Shown here: one piece after another, positions 1-10,339 of the stretch
Layout of the letters: each line of letters begins with the position of its first letter
How positions within the stretch are numbered: the first letter of the stretch is position 1
Assembly (NCBI GenBank): GCA_017311315.1
Contig: CM029610.1
Span: 41,742,870 to 41,806,869 of the forward strand
DNA length: 64,000 nucleotides
Direction: 5' to 3'
From: Dendrocalamus latiflorus
Taxonomy: Eukaryota; Streptophyta; Magnoliopsida; Poales; Poaceae
Program-made: the position numbers and the translations under genes
The notes under the pieces: generated by a model
Databases searched by the model: none
Seen by the model: the letters and a program-made list of their open reading frames with translations, nothing else
Told to the model about the DNA's origin: nothing

Positions 1-1000
1 CAGATTAGTTACTTAGAATCAATATGTTGTTTAATCCCATGCTATATTATCCAACTCCTAAATTAATGGAGTCTTTTAGACTTCTGCAATTTTACTGATT
101 CAAAAGGTTGCCATGTAAACAAAGTGATTCATCATTGACAGTATTCTCTACATAAACGCCAAATCACAAATGGCGTGATATATTGTTCACATGAAAAATG
201 GGGAATCAGAAGGCAAGACCATTCTTATGATATCTCTAAATTCCCCATCTCCCTTCATGTATTGTAATCCACCATATGATCAGATTAGTCAGAACGGTAC
301 GCATGACACGTTGGTACCATTTATCGAAGGCACACGATGCAAATTCCTTCATCACATGACCCGGCCGACTGTCATGCATGCTAACTAAACAGTCATTGTA
401 TGAAATAACAATTGATATAGTTGCCACACTGACTGTATCTGTTGTCAGGATTTGCGGTGGTCTCTTTCATATAAAGGAAGCAAATATCAAAGGCTTACAC
501 ACATGGGCAGGAATGCAGGATTGCAAGCATGGGCAGGACGTCTTTTCTGGGCAACTTTGGACGGCTGGACCACGACTACTGCAACACTGCGTCCATCCAA
601 TTGCGCGCGATTTTCAAACACGGAGAGTTGTCAAAATATGTGCAGTGCAAGTTAGGCGTTGCAGCCATGCGTGTGGGCGTTCACATCACGCACTGCCAAT
701 CCATTCGTCTGAAGGCTGCAATATTCTTGGCAAGTGCGAATGCATACTTGCAGAAATTTAGGACTGATTGGTCTGTCTAGCACTGACAAAAAAACGTCTA
801 TCCGGACATCGATGGGAGAATATAATGTGGAAATTCGTTCGACGGACAGTGTTTCTTGAAAGCTACTCATATAGTCATATATTTTGGTCTGACCTCTGAC
901 GTATACTTGCACAAATCTAAGACTGATCGGTCTGTCTAGCGCTGACAAAAAAAACCACCCATCCGGACATCCACGAAAGAATATAATGTGGAAATTCCTC
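1..1000. repeat. Duplicated OPT intron-2 sequence, copy A
   Basis: This AT-rich stretch matches 12418-14500 (after removal of the Copia insertion there) and part of 18595-19430. In copy B the matching sequence begins about 140 bp from the exon 3 acceptor, so here it should be the exon-3-proximal part of intron 2 of OPT copy A. A block containing a GGTCTGTCTAGC motif followed by a run of A occurs twice (about 760-845 and 905-995), an extra local duplication that copy B lacks. I see no coding potential; the short reading frames here are not conserved between the copies. Confidence 0.85.
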
Positions 1001-4000
1001 GAGTTGTTGACCCTTTTTTTATTTGCCGGCCACTAATAGCTTTTAGCTATGGCTGTGACTTTTGTCTGCGTTTTTTGAAACGGTAGAGATGCTGACGTGG
1101 ACGACTCACACAGTTTTGAGTTTGAAGAAGCCGTTTGGAGATGCAACTTCGAAAAAGCGCTTAAAAAATCGCCATGTTTATGTTGACTTTAGAAGAAGCA
1201 AAAAAAACTACCCAAAAAAGCCAAAAGAACGTAGTGTATGATTGAGGAGGCCGACTAGAGGGGGTGAATAGTCGCTTCTAAAAATTGTAATTAAATTAAT
1301 TCTATTTAAACTATTTGGCTAAAACCAAGAATATAATGCAAAAGATTAAATCAAATTGGTTTTAGTATAAACAGAACCTAAATCAACTAGGTTCACCTAA
1401 ATGCACCAACACCCTAAGTATATATCAAGGGTTTGCAGTTCTAGGATGACAAGTGATCAATTTAATTCTATGAATATAAATTGCTTGAAAGTAAATTGAG
1501 CCCAAGAAAATAAATCACAAAGACACAGTATCTTTTTACCGTAGTGTTTGGAGACTTACCGGCCTCCACTAGTCCATGTTGAGGGTAACCCAAACGAATT
1601 GGATTGGCTCTACGAGTTAAGCTAAAACACCTCAATCCAGTAAGGTTCCTCTTCCTCTACTCTAGAGATGGCGAGCACCACACCACTCACAATTTGCCGG
1701 GACTTCTCACAATTTTGTTTGAGAAACTCACTATGCATGACGTCTCTAACGCCGTCTAAGAGTCGACAAACTTCAAAAGTAATAAGTCAAGCCTCTCGTT
1801 TGACTCTCACCACGTGCAACGAATATACAAACTCAAATGGATACTAAGTCCAACTCTAGATGCAACTCATACACTCTAGATCACTCTACTTACTCACAAG
1901 GTGCAATACATGCACAATTGAGACGAGGACCTTACACTAGCTCAAGGAAACAGAAATGGGTCGAGCAACTATGTCTCCAACCAGCCACGAGGGGGCATTT
2001 ATACCATACACAAGAAAACTAGCTGTTGAAGCCAAATCCCTGAAACATTAGGGTAATCGGAAGTACCACTATTATACGATCGGTACTTCCACTCCCTACG
2101 CAACGGTCAGAAAAACTAGCCATTATAGTCAAAATTGAAAGTTCTGTCATTCATTCTCCGGTACTTCTGCTCCACACATACAGAACTACCGCTCTCATAG
2201 GAAGGAGAAGACCACCACACAGGTATATCTCTGAAAAAAATGTACCACAGGAAAATTCGGAACTTTCGAAGTCTGATAGTACCGCACAACACACGCCGGT
2301 ACTTCCGCCTTCTGGTAGTACCATTCACATAGAGTCGATACTTCCATCGGCCAATTGGACCACTCATACAGAGCTGTTCGGACCACTCACCCGGTAGTAC
2401 CGCATAACACATGCTGGTACTTTCGATGTCGGTAGTACTGCTCACATAGAGCCGGTACTTCTGACCTCCGGTAGTACCGCTACATACACAGCGATAGTTC
2501 TAATTTTCCTGACAAGTGTAGATGCTTCAATAGATTTTGCAAAACATATTTGCAAGTTATAATAGTATCATGCACACAAGTATTAAATATGATTCTCAAC
2601 AAGTTACAAAACACATTTCCACACTTTTGAAATCATGACATAAGAAATATGTACATGGACTTAACGTGTTTGCAAAACATATTCGCAACCCAATGTCACA
2701 TCCTACAAGAATTGTATATGAGTTTCAACTATTTTGCAAAGCACATTTGCAAATATAAACCTCATACCACAAGGAGTACGAAACATGGACTTCGAACACT
2801 TGTAAAAACGCATTTGCAATGTATAGTTCCATGTTACAGGATTCAATACATGTGCTTCAACTATTTGCAAAATACATTCACAAATACAAACATCATGCTA
2901 AAGAGAGATAGAGCAAGTGAGATTGAGTTATAAACATATGATAAGACTCAAACCAATAGATTTGACCCCTCTTAATAGTACGGCAACCTATACTAGCAAC
3001 CCAGTCTTCCAACCAAACACCAAACCGATAAAGACTAGGAACGCGTCCTTAGCCCCGGCTAGTCATGCTTTTGCCTTGAGCATCCTCTTGAAGATTGATG
3101 ACGCATATTATCACTTTAAGTCCGGGTCATCGTCTTGACATGCATCAACCTATGATGCATCCTTCACTTGAGCTTCATCAACACATAATATGTTTTCACT
3201 TGACTTGATGATCAACACATGATCATCTCCTCTTGGACATGTATCAACTCATCATACATCTTCTTCTTGATGGCCTTCAACAAATGAAGCCATCTTTCAT
3301 CTAGACTTGATGATTTTCAATACATGAAATCATTCTAAGTCATTCTCATTTGTAGAGACTAACTTATTCATCCAACTCATGGAAAATGTTAGTCCACAAA
3401 TCAATCGCTATCAGTTACCAAACTTCACCATTAACACATAATGGAGAGACCAGATTCTACAATCTTCTCTTTTTGGTAATTCATGATAATCTCAACAAAT
3501 AATGATATAAAGATTGTATTTGCGAGTATATAAGATGTACACAACACTTGTATACTGTAAGATAAACTTTCAAAGCAAAGTTTACTTATCAAGTTGTCAT
3601 TTATCAGCCAACCATTAACACATAAATGGAGAGGTTAGATAACAACTCGATTGTGAATGCGTATATATAAACTGCATAAGCTATATATACTCAAAGGATG
3701 TGTTTTAAAGTAAAGATCCTAAATATGTGTATTAAAGGAAACATGGATCAATACTTATGAAACCTCAAAACAAAGAGTGAACTCCCCCTAAATATATGCA
3801 TACAAGTATGTGTAATGAAGACATGCACATATTCATTTTAGACTGTTTGTGGAGTTCAATTTATATTTTGGATCCAAGGAATGCACTAATATATAAGAAT
3901 ATGATTTCGAATGCATAACTTTTTTATTTCACCTTTTCATCCAAATGAGACTAAGTAATATCATATTCAATGAATATGGTTAGTCTCACAAATATATTTG

Positions 4001-4073
4001 TAATTACCACAAAAATCTCATAATTATATTTATCATTATTACCAAAATCAACTTAATGGCGCTTGATCTTTCA
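1001..4073. repeat. Insertion specific to OPT copy A intron 2; dispersed grass repeat
   Basis: Comparison with copy B shows continuous similarity up to about 860-1000 and again from about 4074, so roughly 3 kb was inserted here (left edge uncertain). From about 1240 it resembles the grass repeat that begins with GAGGGGGTGAATAG. The part from 2040 to 2520 is dense in the motif GGTAGTACCGC and its variants in both orientations. A gapped direct-repeat pattern around TTTGCAAAACATATTTGCAA recurs at 2540-2900. No transposase, reverse transcriptase or LTR pair is recognisable, so the class is unresolved. Confidence 0.6.
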
Positions 4074-4397
4074 CATGGTCGTTATCACGGCGACTTGATC
4101 AATACTCTAGAAAATATAGATACTATAGAAGATAAGTTGACAAGCTGAACCATAAGCTGCCAATACTGTATATGTACACGCAGAGGAGCAACAAAATGGC
4201 AACTTAAGGATGCATATAATTAGGGGCCGCTTCATATAGCTTATAGTTGTGGCTTCTGACTGTTGGCTGAAATTACATTGTTTAATTAAAAAGTAAAGAG
4301 AAAAATAAAAAAATAAAAACATCGTTATATCTTCACAGACAATGCAAAGAAAAAAGAAAAAACCGAAAAAGCCAAAAAAGAAGTTGGCACGTTCTAA

Positions 4398-5376
4398 GAG
4401 TAACTCCAGCAGTAGCCCTCAAAACAGAGCCCCTACTTTTCATTTGAGGGCTCCCCCTACTTTTGAGGGCCCAATTTTTTTGCTTCTACTCCAACAGCAC
4501 CTCTTAAATCTAAGCCCTCAAATCCATCCACTACACACTGACATATGGGACCCACTCCTGACAAATCCATTCGGAGGCGACGGCGACGGCGATGGGCGGA
4601 GGCGACGGCGACGGGCGGGGAAAGATGCACGTGGAGAGGGCGGCAGGCGGCGCGCTCGGGAGGGAGGCGGGCGGCGCGCTCGGGAGGGAGGCGCGCGGGG
4701 AGGGAGGTGACGGCGACGGGCGGAGGCGTCGGCGATGGGCGAGGCGACGGGCGAGGCGGCGCGCTTGGCAGGGGAAAGAGGCAGGCGGGGCTCACGCTCA
4801 CGCCGCCGGCCGCCGGCCCGAAGCCGTGCCGTTCGGCTTCTCCGCCACGCGCCCGCATGCGCCTTGTAGCAGCGCTCGCCCTCCCACGCCGACGGCCTGA
4901 AGCCGCATCGCGCCTGGGCCCGCTGCTCCTCGCGCTCGGGTCGCCGCGGTGGAGGGGGCGGAGGCGCCGGGGAAGGGGGCGACGGGGGAGGGGGCGGAGG
5001 CGGAGGCGGCGGTGGAGGGGGCGGAGGCGCCGGGGAAGGGGGCGGTGGGGAAGCCGGGCGCGGTGGGGGCGGCGGGGGAGTGGAGGCGCTGGGCGGAGGC
5101 GTCGGGGGGCGAGCGGAAGAGGAGGAGGCGGGGGGGGCGAGCGGAAGCGGCGGGGGGCGAGCGGAAGCGGGGAGCGGTGAATTTTCACAGAGGCGGGGAA
5201 AAACGGAAAATGAGCGCCAGAGTAGGGGGGCCCTGGGAATGAGGGCTTGAAGGCCTCATTTGAGAGGCCTCCTATTTTTGAGAGCCAAGTAGGGGGTCTG
5301 CTGGAGTGCAGTTTTTTGCTCTGGCTCTCAAATATGAGGTTTGAGAGCTCAAGTAGGCGGCCTGCTGGAGTTGCTC
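4398..5376. mobile_element. Harbinger-type non-autonomous element with GC-rich cargo
   Basis: The ends are inverted copies of GAG(T/C)AACTCCAGCAG, flanked by the 3-bp target duplication TAA (4395-4397 and 5377-5379); together these are hallmarks of PIF/Harbinger (Tourist-like) elements. Subterminal stretches rich in CTCAAA and GAGGGC are repeated in inverted form. The core (about 4560-5210) is extremely GC-rich and made of degenerate GGCGGAGGCG-type repeats. Several reading frames are open over it in both directions, as expected from composition alone, so I do not call a gene. The element sits in intron 2 of OPT copy A. Confidence 0.8.
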
Positions 5377-5957
5377 TAAGTGGCTTCTGACTTAAAAGGC
5401 TAGAAACCAGAAGAAGTTAGAAACCGAAACTGCTAGGAGCATAGCCTAACCCGGTCGTAGATGTATATATACGTAGCTAATGTGGCTTTCACAAAGTGGT
5501 CCTGCCCCAACCGACTTAAAAACATTCGGCTTTTGACTTCCAGCTTTCAAAAGTCATTTGGAATACGTCGACTTCTTTATTTCGTTTTTTTAAACTCTTC
5601 TCCTTATTTCTTTGCACTATCGTGATGATATAGCAGTCTTTTCCCCATTTTATTCTTTTTTACATTAAATTATTTTGAAAAAACTAACAATTACTGCTGT
5701 ACAATTTTAGTCGTTATCATGTAATTTCAACTAGAAACCGGTAGCTGTTGGAGGGGCACCGTTATAGGCTTCACGAGAAAACGACTGCTAATTTTTTTTT
5801 TTACAGTAAAACAATATTGCAAGTGGGAGTGACAGACAATTGCTACTATACAATTTCACAGTTTCAGTATTTCAGAATGATGCCATCAAAATGCAAGTTT
5901 ATCAGCGACGACTGTGACATTGTGGAATCTCGTTTTCTGATGAAAGGGATTGCTGAC
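5377..5957. other. Intron 2 of OPT copy A, exon-2-proximal part
   Basis: AT-rich intron sequence. Positions 5755-5955 match 14655-14810 of copy B (GGCTTCACGAGAAAA and GATGCCATCAAAA are shared), which shows that copy B gained the block 14811-16910 after the duplication. The stretch 5390-5700 resembles the AT-rich MITE family seen elsewhere in the window. No coding potential. Confidence 0.7.
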
Positions 5958-6682
5958 CGGAAGAGGGAGACCTGGACGAGCGTGCTCGGCCACCACATGT
6001 GCGCCGGCTCCACCACGTACTTGCGCATCAGCCCCGCCCACCCGTACCCGAGCACCTAAATTTCAATCAAGAAATCGCAACAAGAGTCGTCAGAATCAAT
6101 AGCACTTGATAATCAAGTAAATTACCGTAAGACAAGTGAATCTTGCAGAAACGAGCGACAAATCACCTGGGTGGTGACGATGAGGAGCCAGGCGGCGAGG
6201 AATGAGAAGGAGCGGCGGTAGAAGGCGCGGATGATGTCGACGAGCCAGACGGCATAGGCTCTGCCGTTGCCGAAGGCGTAGCCGGCATTGGCGAAGATGG
6301 AGATGAGCACGTGCTCCTTCATGTTGAAGGGACCCGGGTTGAGGCTCCACTCCCCGCCGCCGAGCAGCTTGGGGGCGCGGAATGCGCGCCGCGGCAGCAC
6401 GCTTGCCAGGAAGTGGCCCAGCGGCAGCGACGCCACCTGCATTGTGATCTGCGTCACGATGAGCGGCTCGGTCCGGTAGGAAAAGAACTGGTTCAGGAAG
6501 CTCATGAGCACGCACGACAGAAGGCCGATGCTCCACATCCGGAACGTCCACACCGGCAGCGTCGGGTCGTCGCCGGAGAGGACAGTCAGCCGCACCTCCT
6601 CGATCGGCGACGTCTCCTCCTCCTCCTCGCCACCGCCGGCGCCGGCGGCGAGGCCCCGCTCGTCCGCCGCTATCTCACCCAT
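5958..6682 (-). CDS. Oligopeptide transporter copy A, exons 1 and 2 (partial, continues left of window)
   Basis: The product is a proton-coupled membrane transporter of the OPT family, which moves small peptides or metal chelates across the plasma membrane. Exon 1 is 6167-6682 (172 codons, starting MGEIAADERG), with donor CAG|GTGATT. Exon 2 is 5958-6055 (98 bp), starting VLGYGWAGL and ending in donor CCG|GTCAGC. The protein has an acidic N-terminus, several hydrophobic segments and the family's NPG motif (SLNPGPFNMKEHV). It differs from copy B by a one-residue insertion in the acidic tract and about a dozen substitutions. Exons 3-6 are not present between 1 and 5957; because 1-1000 matches the exon-3-proximal intron of copy B, they should lie just outside the window. 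A MULE sits about 157 bp upstream of the ATG. Pseudogenisation cannot be judged without the missing exons. Confidence 0.88.
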
Positions 6683-6838
6683 AGCGCGTGAGGCGGTTTA
6701 ATGGCTAGCTAGCCAGGCTATATCTGCGCGTGCTTTGCTCTGTACGACAGAGGTGGTCTGGGAGCAGAGGTGTGCGCGTGTGCCCAGTGCCCGTGTGTGT
6801 ATATATGGACGGGGTTTGAGCCCTAGGCAAGTCCCCAA
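6683..6838 (-). promoter_or_regulatory. Core promoter and 5' UTR of OPT copy A, cut by a MULE
   Basis: A TATATAT stretch at 6800-6806 (read on the minus strand) lies about 118-124 bp upstream of the ATG. The equivalent TATA stretch of copy B is at 17772-17778, about 131-137 bp upstream of its ATG, and the two leaders are similar. Similarity to the copy B promoter stops at 6838, where the MULE begins, and resumes at about 9565 (CCTAACTGGCTAGGGG). The core promoter is therefore kept but its original upstream region is displaced by 2.7 kb. Confidence 0.7.
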
Positions 6839-8057
6839 GGAAGCAACTCCTCTCGGACAGACCCCATTGAGAGAAAATGAGGCCATCTCTCGGATGACCG
6901 ACACACGTCCTCTCTTCCGTCCGCACGAATCTCTCTGCGCCGAGCGCCCGCTCCCGTTCTCCCGTGCCGTCTGCTTTTCTCCGTTGCTACCGTCTCCTCT
7001 CCTCTGCCACTCCCTTCTTCCCCTCTCCTCCCGATCCGACCTCGCCCGCCCTCCCCTCCCAGATCCGAGCGCGAGCACCGCCGACTCTTCCGCGTCGCCT
7101 CCCCGAGGTAGCACCGTGCCCCCCCCCCCCGAGCCCTCGCCGGTCCACGCGCATGGAATCCGTCGCCCGCCGTCGGCACCTTCGCGTCGCCTCCCTGAGA
7201 ATCCCGGCCGTCCCCCGCCGGTCCACGCTCATGGATCCGTCCACCACCGCTCTTTCCCCACCTCCCTCGTTTGGTTGGCCGCCGCCGTGTGCACAATCAT
7301 TTTGAATTTGATGTTCCCAAATTGAAGAAGCTGAGAAGGAAATTGAATGTTTTATAATTGTTGTAAAGATGGAAATTGTTGTTCTGTAATGTTCTGTAAT
7401 GTGATATTGAGGTTGAGCTTCTGTGATATTGAAATTGAATGGAAATTGTTGTGAATGGAAGTTGTGTGAATGAACTTCTGGAGAATGAGCTTGTCCTGTT
7501 TTTTCTGTGAATGAACTTCTGGAGAATGAGCTTCTTCTGTTTGTTCTGTTTGTCGGGAGATCAACAATGACCCCTGGAAGATCAACAATGTTCTATCATC
7601 AGGTTGAACTTCTGTGAATTTCTGTGTTTCTTCTATTTGTCAGGTTGATCAGATATTTTATAGAATGACAATAGTGCACAAAGCAAGATGAGTATTGTAT
7701 AGATATCACAGAAGCAATATGATAGAAGCCCTGTGAACATTATTGCCCTGTGAAATTAATAGTGGAGATATGTGACATATGTGACAGTATTGAAATTGTT
7801 AGTATGTGCCATATGTGACAGTATTCAATTCATTGCCCTGTGAACACAATTGCCCTGTGAACAGTATTGCTAATGTCTTCATATGAGAAGACATGTAAAA
7901 TGCCCTGGCAGACAAAATGCCCTGTTAGACAAGAATTGCCCTGATGGTTGGGTCAACAGAAAATGTACCAAACGCCCTGATAAACATATCAAATGCCCTG
8001 ATAAACAAAAAATAATTTTCCATTCAATTGAAAATGAGAAGACATATTTTTCATTTA

Positions 8058-8198
8058 CACAATGAAAACAAAAGGCACAGCTAGTGCTATTACAATTAGT
8101 TTTCATTTAGACAATCAAAACAAAAGGCACAGCTAGTGCTATTACAGTTAGTTTTCATTTAGACAATCAAAACAAAAGGCACAGCTAGTTTTCATGGG
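8058..8198. repeat. Short tandem repeat inside the MULE (about 52 bp x 2.6)
   Basis: A unit of about 52-53 bp starting ACAAT(G/C)AAAACAAAAGG begins at 8058, 8111 and 8163; the third copy is incomplete. The units differ by only a few bases. The array lies just past the stop codon of the FAR1-like reading frame on the minus strand. No function is suggested. Confidence 0.85.
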
Positions 8199-8206
8199 AC
8201 TATTTG

Positions 8207-8966
8207 TTAACTCCCCCCATCTTCAAAATCTAATCTTCTGACGGACGTATTTTCATGACAAGCTCCAAATAGGAGATTGGTAAATTCTCCATGGATGGTA
8301 GGAAGAGATGACTCTCCAGAAGGCAGTGTATCATCAAGCATCGTATTTGGGTTTGACAATTGTGAGAAAGATACATCCGGAAGAGATGACTCTCCCACAT
8401 AAGAAAGCAAAAATATTACCATCGAGCATTGTGAGAAAGATAACATCAACATATGACATTTACTTGGACTTGCTAGATAATGGTTATGTTCAAGTGCCAC
8501 CTTCTGCACTGTCCAAATCCCCTCCTGTGAAATGTTAAATTGGAGACGAGCCTTACAACATGTTCGTGTGTTGGCCCGTTCCTTTTTGGTTTCATATCTA
8601 GTATGACTACTCCTTTCTCCTTCATTGCTACAGAAAAAAACTTTGGAACCCAATGTGCCATCTACTCGCAACCTCGAGTGGCTCCTCCGTATGCTAAATC
8701 CAACTGTTCTAGCATATGAATTGTAGAAGTTATATGCATCATCTTCGGATTTAAACATCATGCCCACTTTTGGCACATTTTGAGAGGACGAATTTTTGTC
8801 ATCAACCTACAATGAAGCCATAACAGCCACTCAGTTTCCAAATTCGGATTATTTGATTAACAATTCATTGATCACATTCCAAATTCGGAGTATTCGGCCA
8901 TCTGAGGGAATGACTGTATGTTTATCATCACATTCCAAACACCTGAGCATTGCATACCTCCGCCAT
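8207..8966 (-). pseudogene. FAR1/FHY3-type DNA-binding domain fragment carried by the MULE
   Basis: On the minus strand a reading frame ending at 8207 encodes an N-terminal FAR1 domain: KVGMMFKSEDDAYNFYNSYA, then a WRKY-GCM1-like zinc cluster with a Cys in VFFCSNEG, Cys-Cys in TRTCCKARL and the His pair in LEHNHYL. An intron is likely: a mini-exon at 8958-8966 (ATG, three codons, donor GTATGC) joins in frame to an acceptor ending at 8817, so exon 2 starts at 8816. After the zinc cluster the protein loses family similarity within about 10 residues and ends in a tail containing repeated GESSLP. The MULE transposase and SWIM domains are absent. FAR1 proteins are known relatives of MULE transposases, so this could be an internally deleted transposase or a captured host gene. 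Whether it is expressed is unknown. Confidence 0.75.
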
Positions 8967-9555
8967 GGGGGAGCCGAACTGGCGCCCGCAACATCGACGG
9001 CGGAGCGGCGAGGCCGCCGACGGCCGGCGGTGCGAGTCCTTGCGCGACGCAATTGACGACGACGGCACGATCACGATCGGTGGCCGAAGGGAGGGGGAAG
9101 GGGCGGTGCCACTGGGGGGCGGAACGACGACGGCATGATCACGATCGGTGGCCGACGGGAGGGGGGATGCGGCGGCGCCACCGGGGGGTGCAGTGCGGAG
9201 GTCGCGCATGGCGCAGAGGTCCTCGTCGGCCGCGGCCGCCTCGCGCTCCAAGTAGGTAGAGGCAACGTAGAGGGGGGAAGGGGCGGCGCCACCGCCGGGG
9301 GGCGGAACTCCATGCACCTCCATGCAGACCGGGAGGCGGGAAGCTCTACGCGGAGCTCGGTTTTTGGGGGGAAATGCTGAAACGGGCGGAGAATAGGAGA
9401 CGGCAGCAACGGAGAAAAGCAGATGGCACGGGAGAACGGGAGCGGGCGCTCGGCGCGGAGAGATTCGTGCAGACGGAGGAGAGGACGTGTGTCGGTCATC
9501 CGAGAGATGGCCTCATTTCCTCTCAATGGGGTCTATCCCCAGAGGAGTTGCTTCC

Positions 9556-10339
9556 AATCCCCAAGTCCTAACTGGCTAGGGGTGCCCACTGCTAGAATTA
9601 GTTTTGACTTAATTGATTTAGAATTATATGATATGTACTATTTATTTTGGTAGTAGATATCATATTATGGTAGCAGATGATAGAGAACGAGTGGATCTTT
9701 TTGGACTGTGGCTTTGGAGTTGTGGCTTTTAAATTCTGAGGTTCGCGAGAGACGGTACGGGGAGAAAAATAGTTGCATGTGATTTTGACCGATATAGCTG
9801 AATTCAATATAGTATCTACTATAATCTGCTTGTAAACCCCACCTTAAAAACGCACAATTTAAAAACTAGTTACTATAATGCATTTGTGCCGCTAAATTTA
9901 TTTTAAAGTTTGTAGTTCAAATGATATAATTTAGATGCTTTAGTTTGTAATACCATAAACACTAGAAATGACATTACAAATCTTGAAGGAAAATATAATT
10001 TGAAGAACGTAATTGAAGGTTGAGTTTTGATTGAAGAAAATCATTGATCATAATAAGTTATTAGGATTATTAGAAACGTAATTACTCTTCATCATACATA
10101 GATTATATAGCTATGTGACCTTATTCTTTCTCCACTGGTTACTCTTTTTCAAAATATATCCATACAATACGTTGGCAAATTTTATGTGGCAAATTATGTA
10201 TGCCTTTTGTACAATCGACTATGACCTTTATACATATAGAAACTGTATTTCATACAGCACAATTCTACGACTCACATAATTGGGATGGATTATAACTAAT
10301 CTTGCAGCTGTACCTTGAGGCATGAAAGAGACATTTAGC
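9556..10339. other. Intergenic space between OPT copies A and B
   Basis: The first part (9565-9690) is the displaced upstream promoter of copy A; it matches 17816-17850 and the 50-bp tandem repeat at 18121-18270, of which only one unit is present here. Positions 9698-9835 contain an AT-rich MITE remnant (GGCTTTGGAGTTGTGGCTTTT followed by an ACGGTACGGGGAG stretch). The rest leads into the 3' end of copy B. No gene. Confidence 0.65.

Larger units (their letters stand above)
6839..9555. mobile_element. Mutator-like element (long-TIR MULE) in the OPT copy A promoter
   Basis: About 170-190 bp at 6839-7020 is repeated in inverted form at about 9375-9555, starting GGAAGCAACTCCTC at both ends, with scattered mismatches. 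Flanking 9-bp sequences are AGTCCCCAA (6830-6838) and AATCCCCAA (9556-9564), an 8/9 match as expected for a Mutator target duplication. Copy B of the OPT promoter is uninterrupted at the matching site. Inside are a GC-rich left part (7020-7300) containing a roughly 75-bp tandem repeat, an AT-rich middle with GCCCTGTGAAC and GCCCTGATAAAC repeats, a FAR1-like fragment (8207-8966) and a GC-rich right part. No MULE transposase core is visible, so it is non-autonomous. Confidence 0.82.

Noticed and set aside
4457..5242. Large overlapping frames on both strands in the Harbinger core
   Set aside because: Low-complexity Gly/Arg and Pro/Arg strings produced by the GGCGGAGGCG repeat; no domain and no splice pattern.
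5958..6682. OPT copy A as a truncated pseudogene
   Set aside because: The exons are intact with usable splice sites, and homology at base 1 indicates the remaining exons lie outside the window; truncation cannot be claimed.
6735..7325. 196-codon frame across the left MULE end
   Set aside because: It spans the insertion junction and the TIR, reads as biased Ser/Pro/Arg sequence, and its TIR portion recurs on the opposite strand at the other end of the element.
7800..8010. Repeated GCCCTGTGAAC and GCCCTGATAAAC motifs as a CRISPR-like array
   Set aside because: Spacing and unit length vary and the context is a plant transposon; they are degenerate simple repeats.
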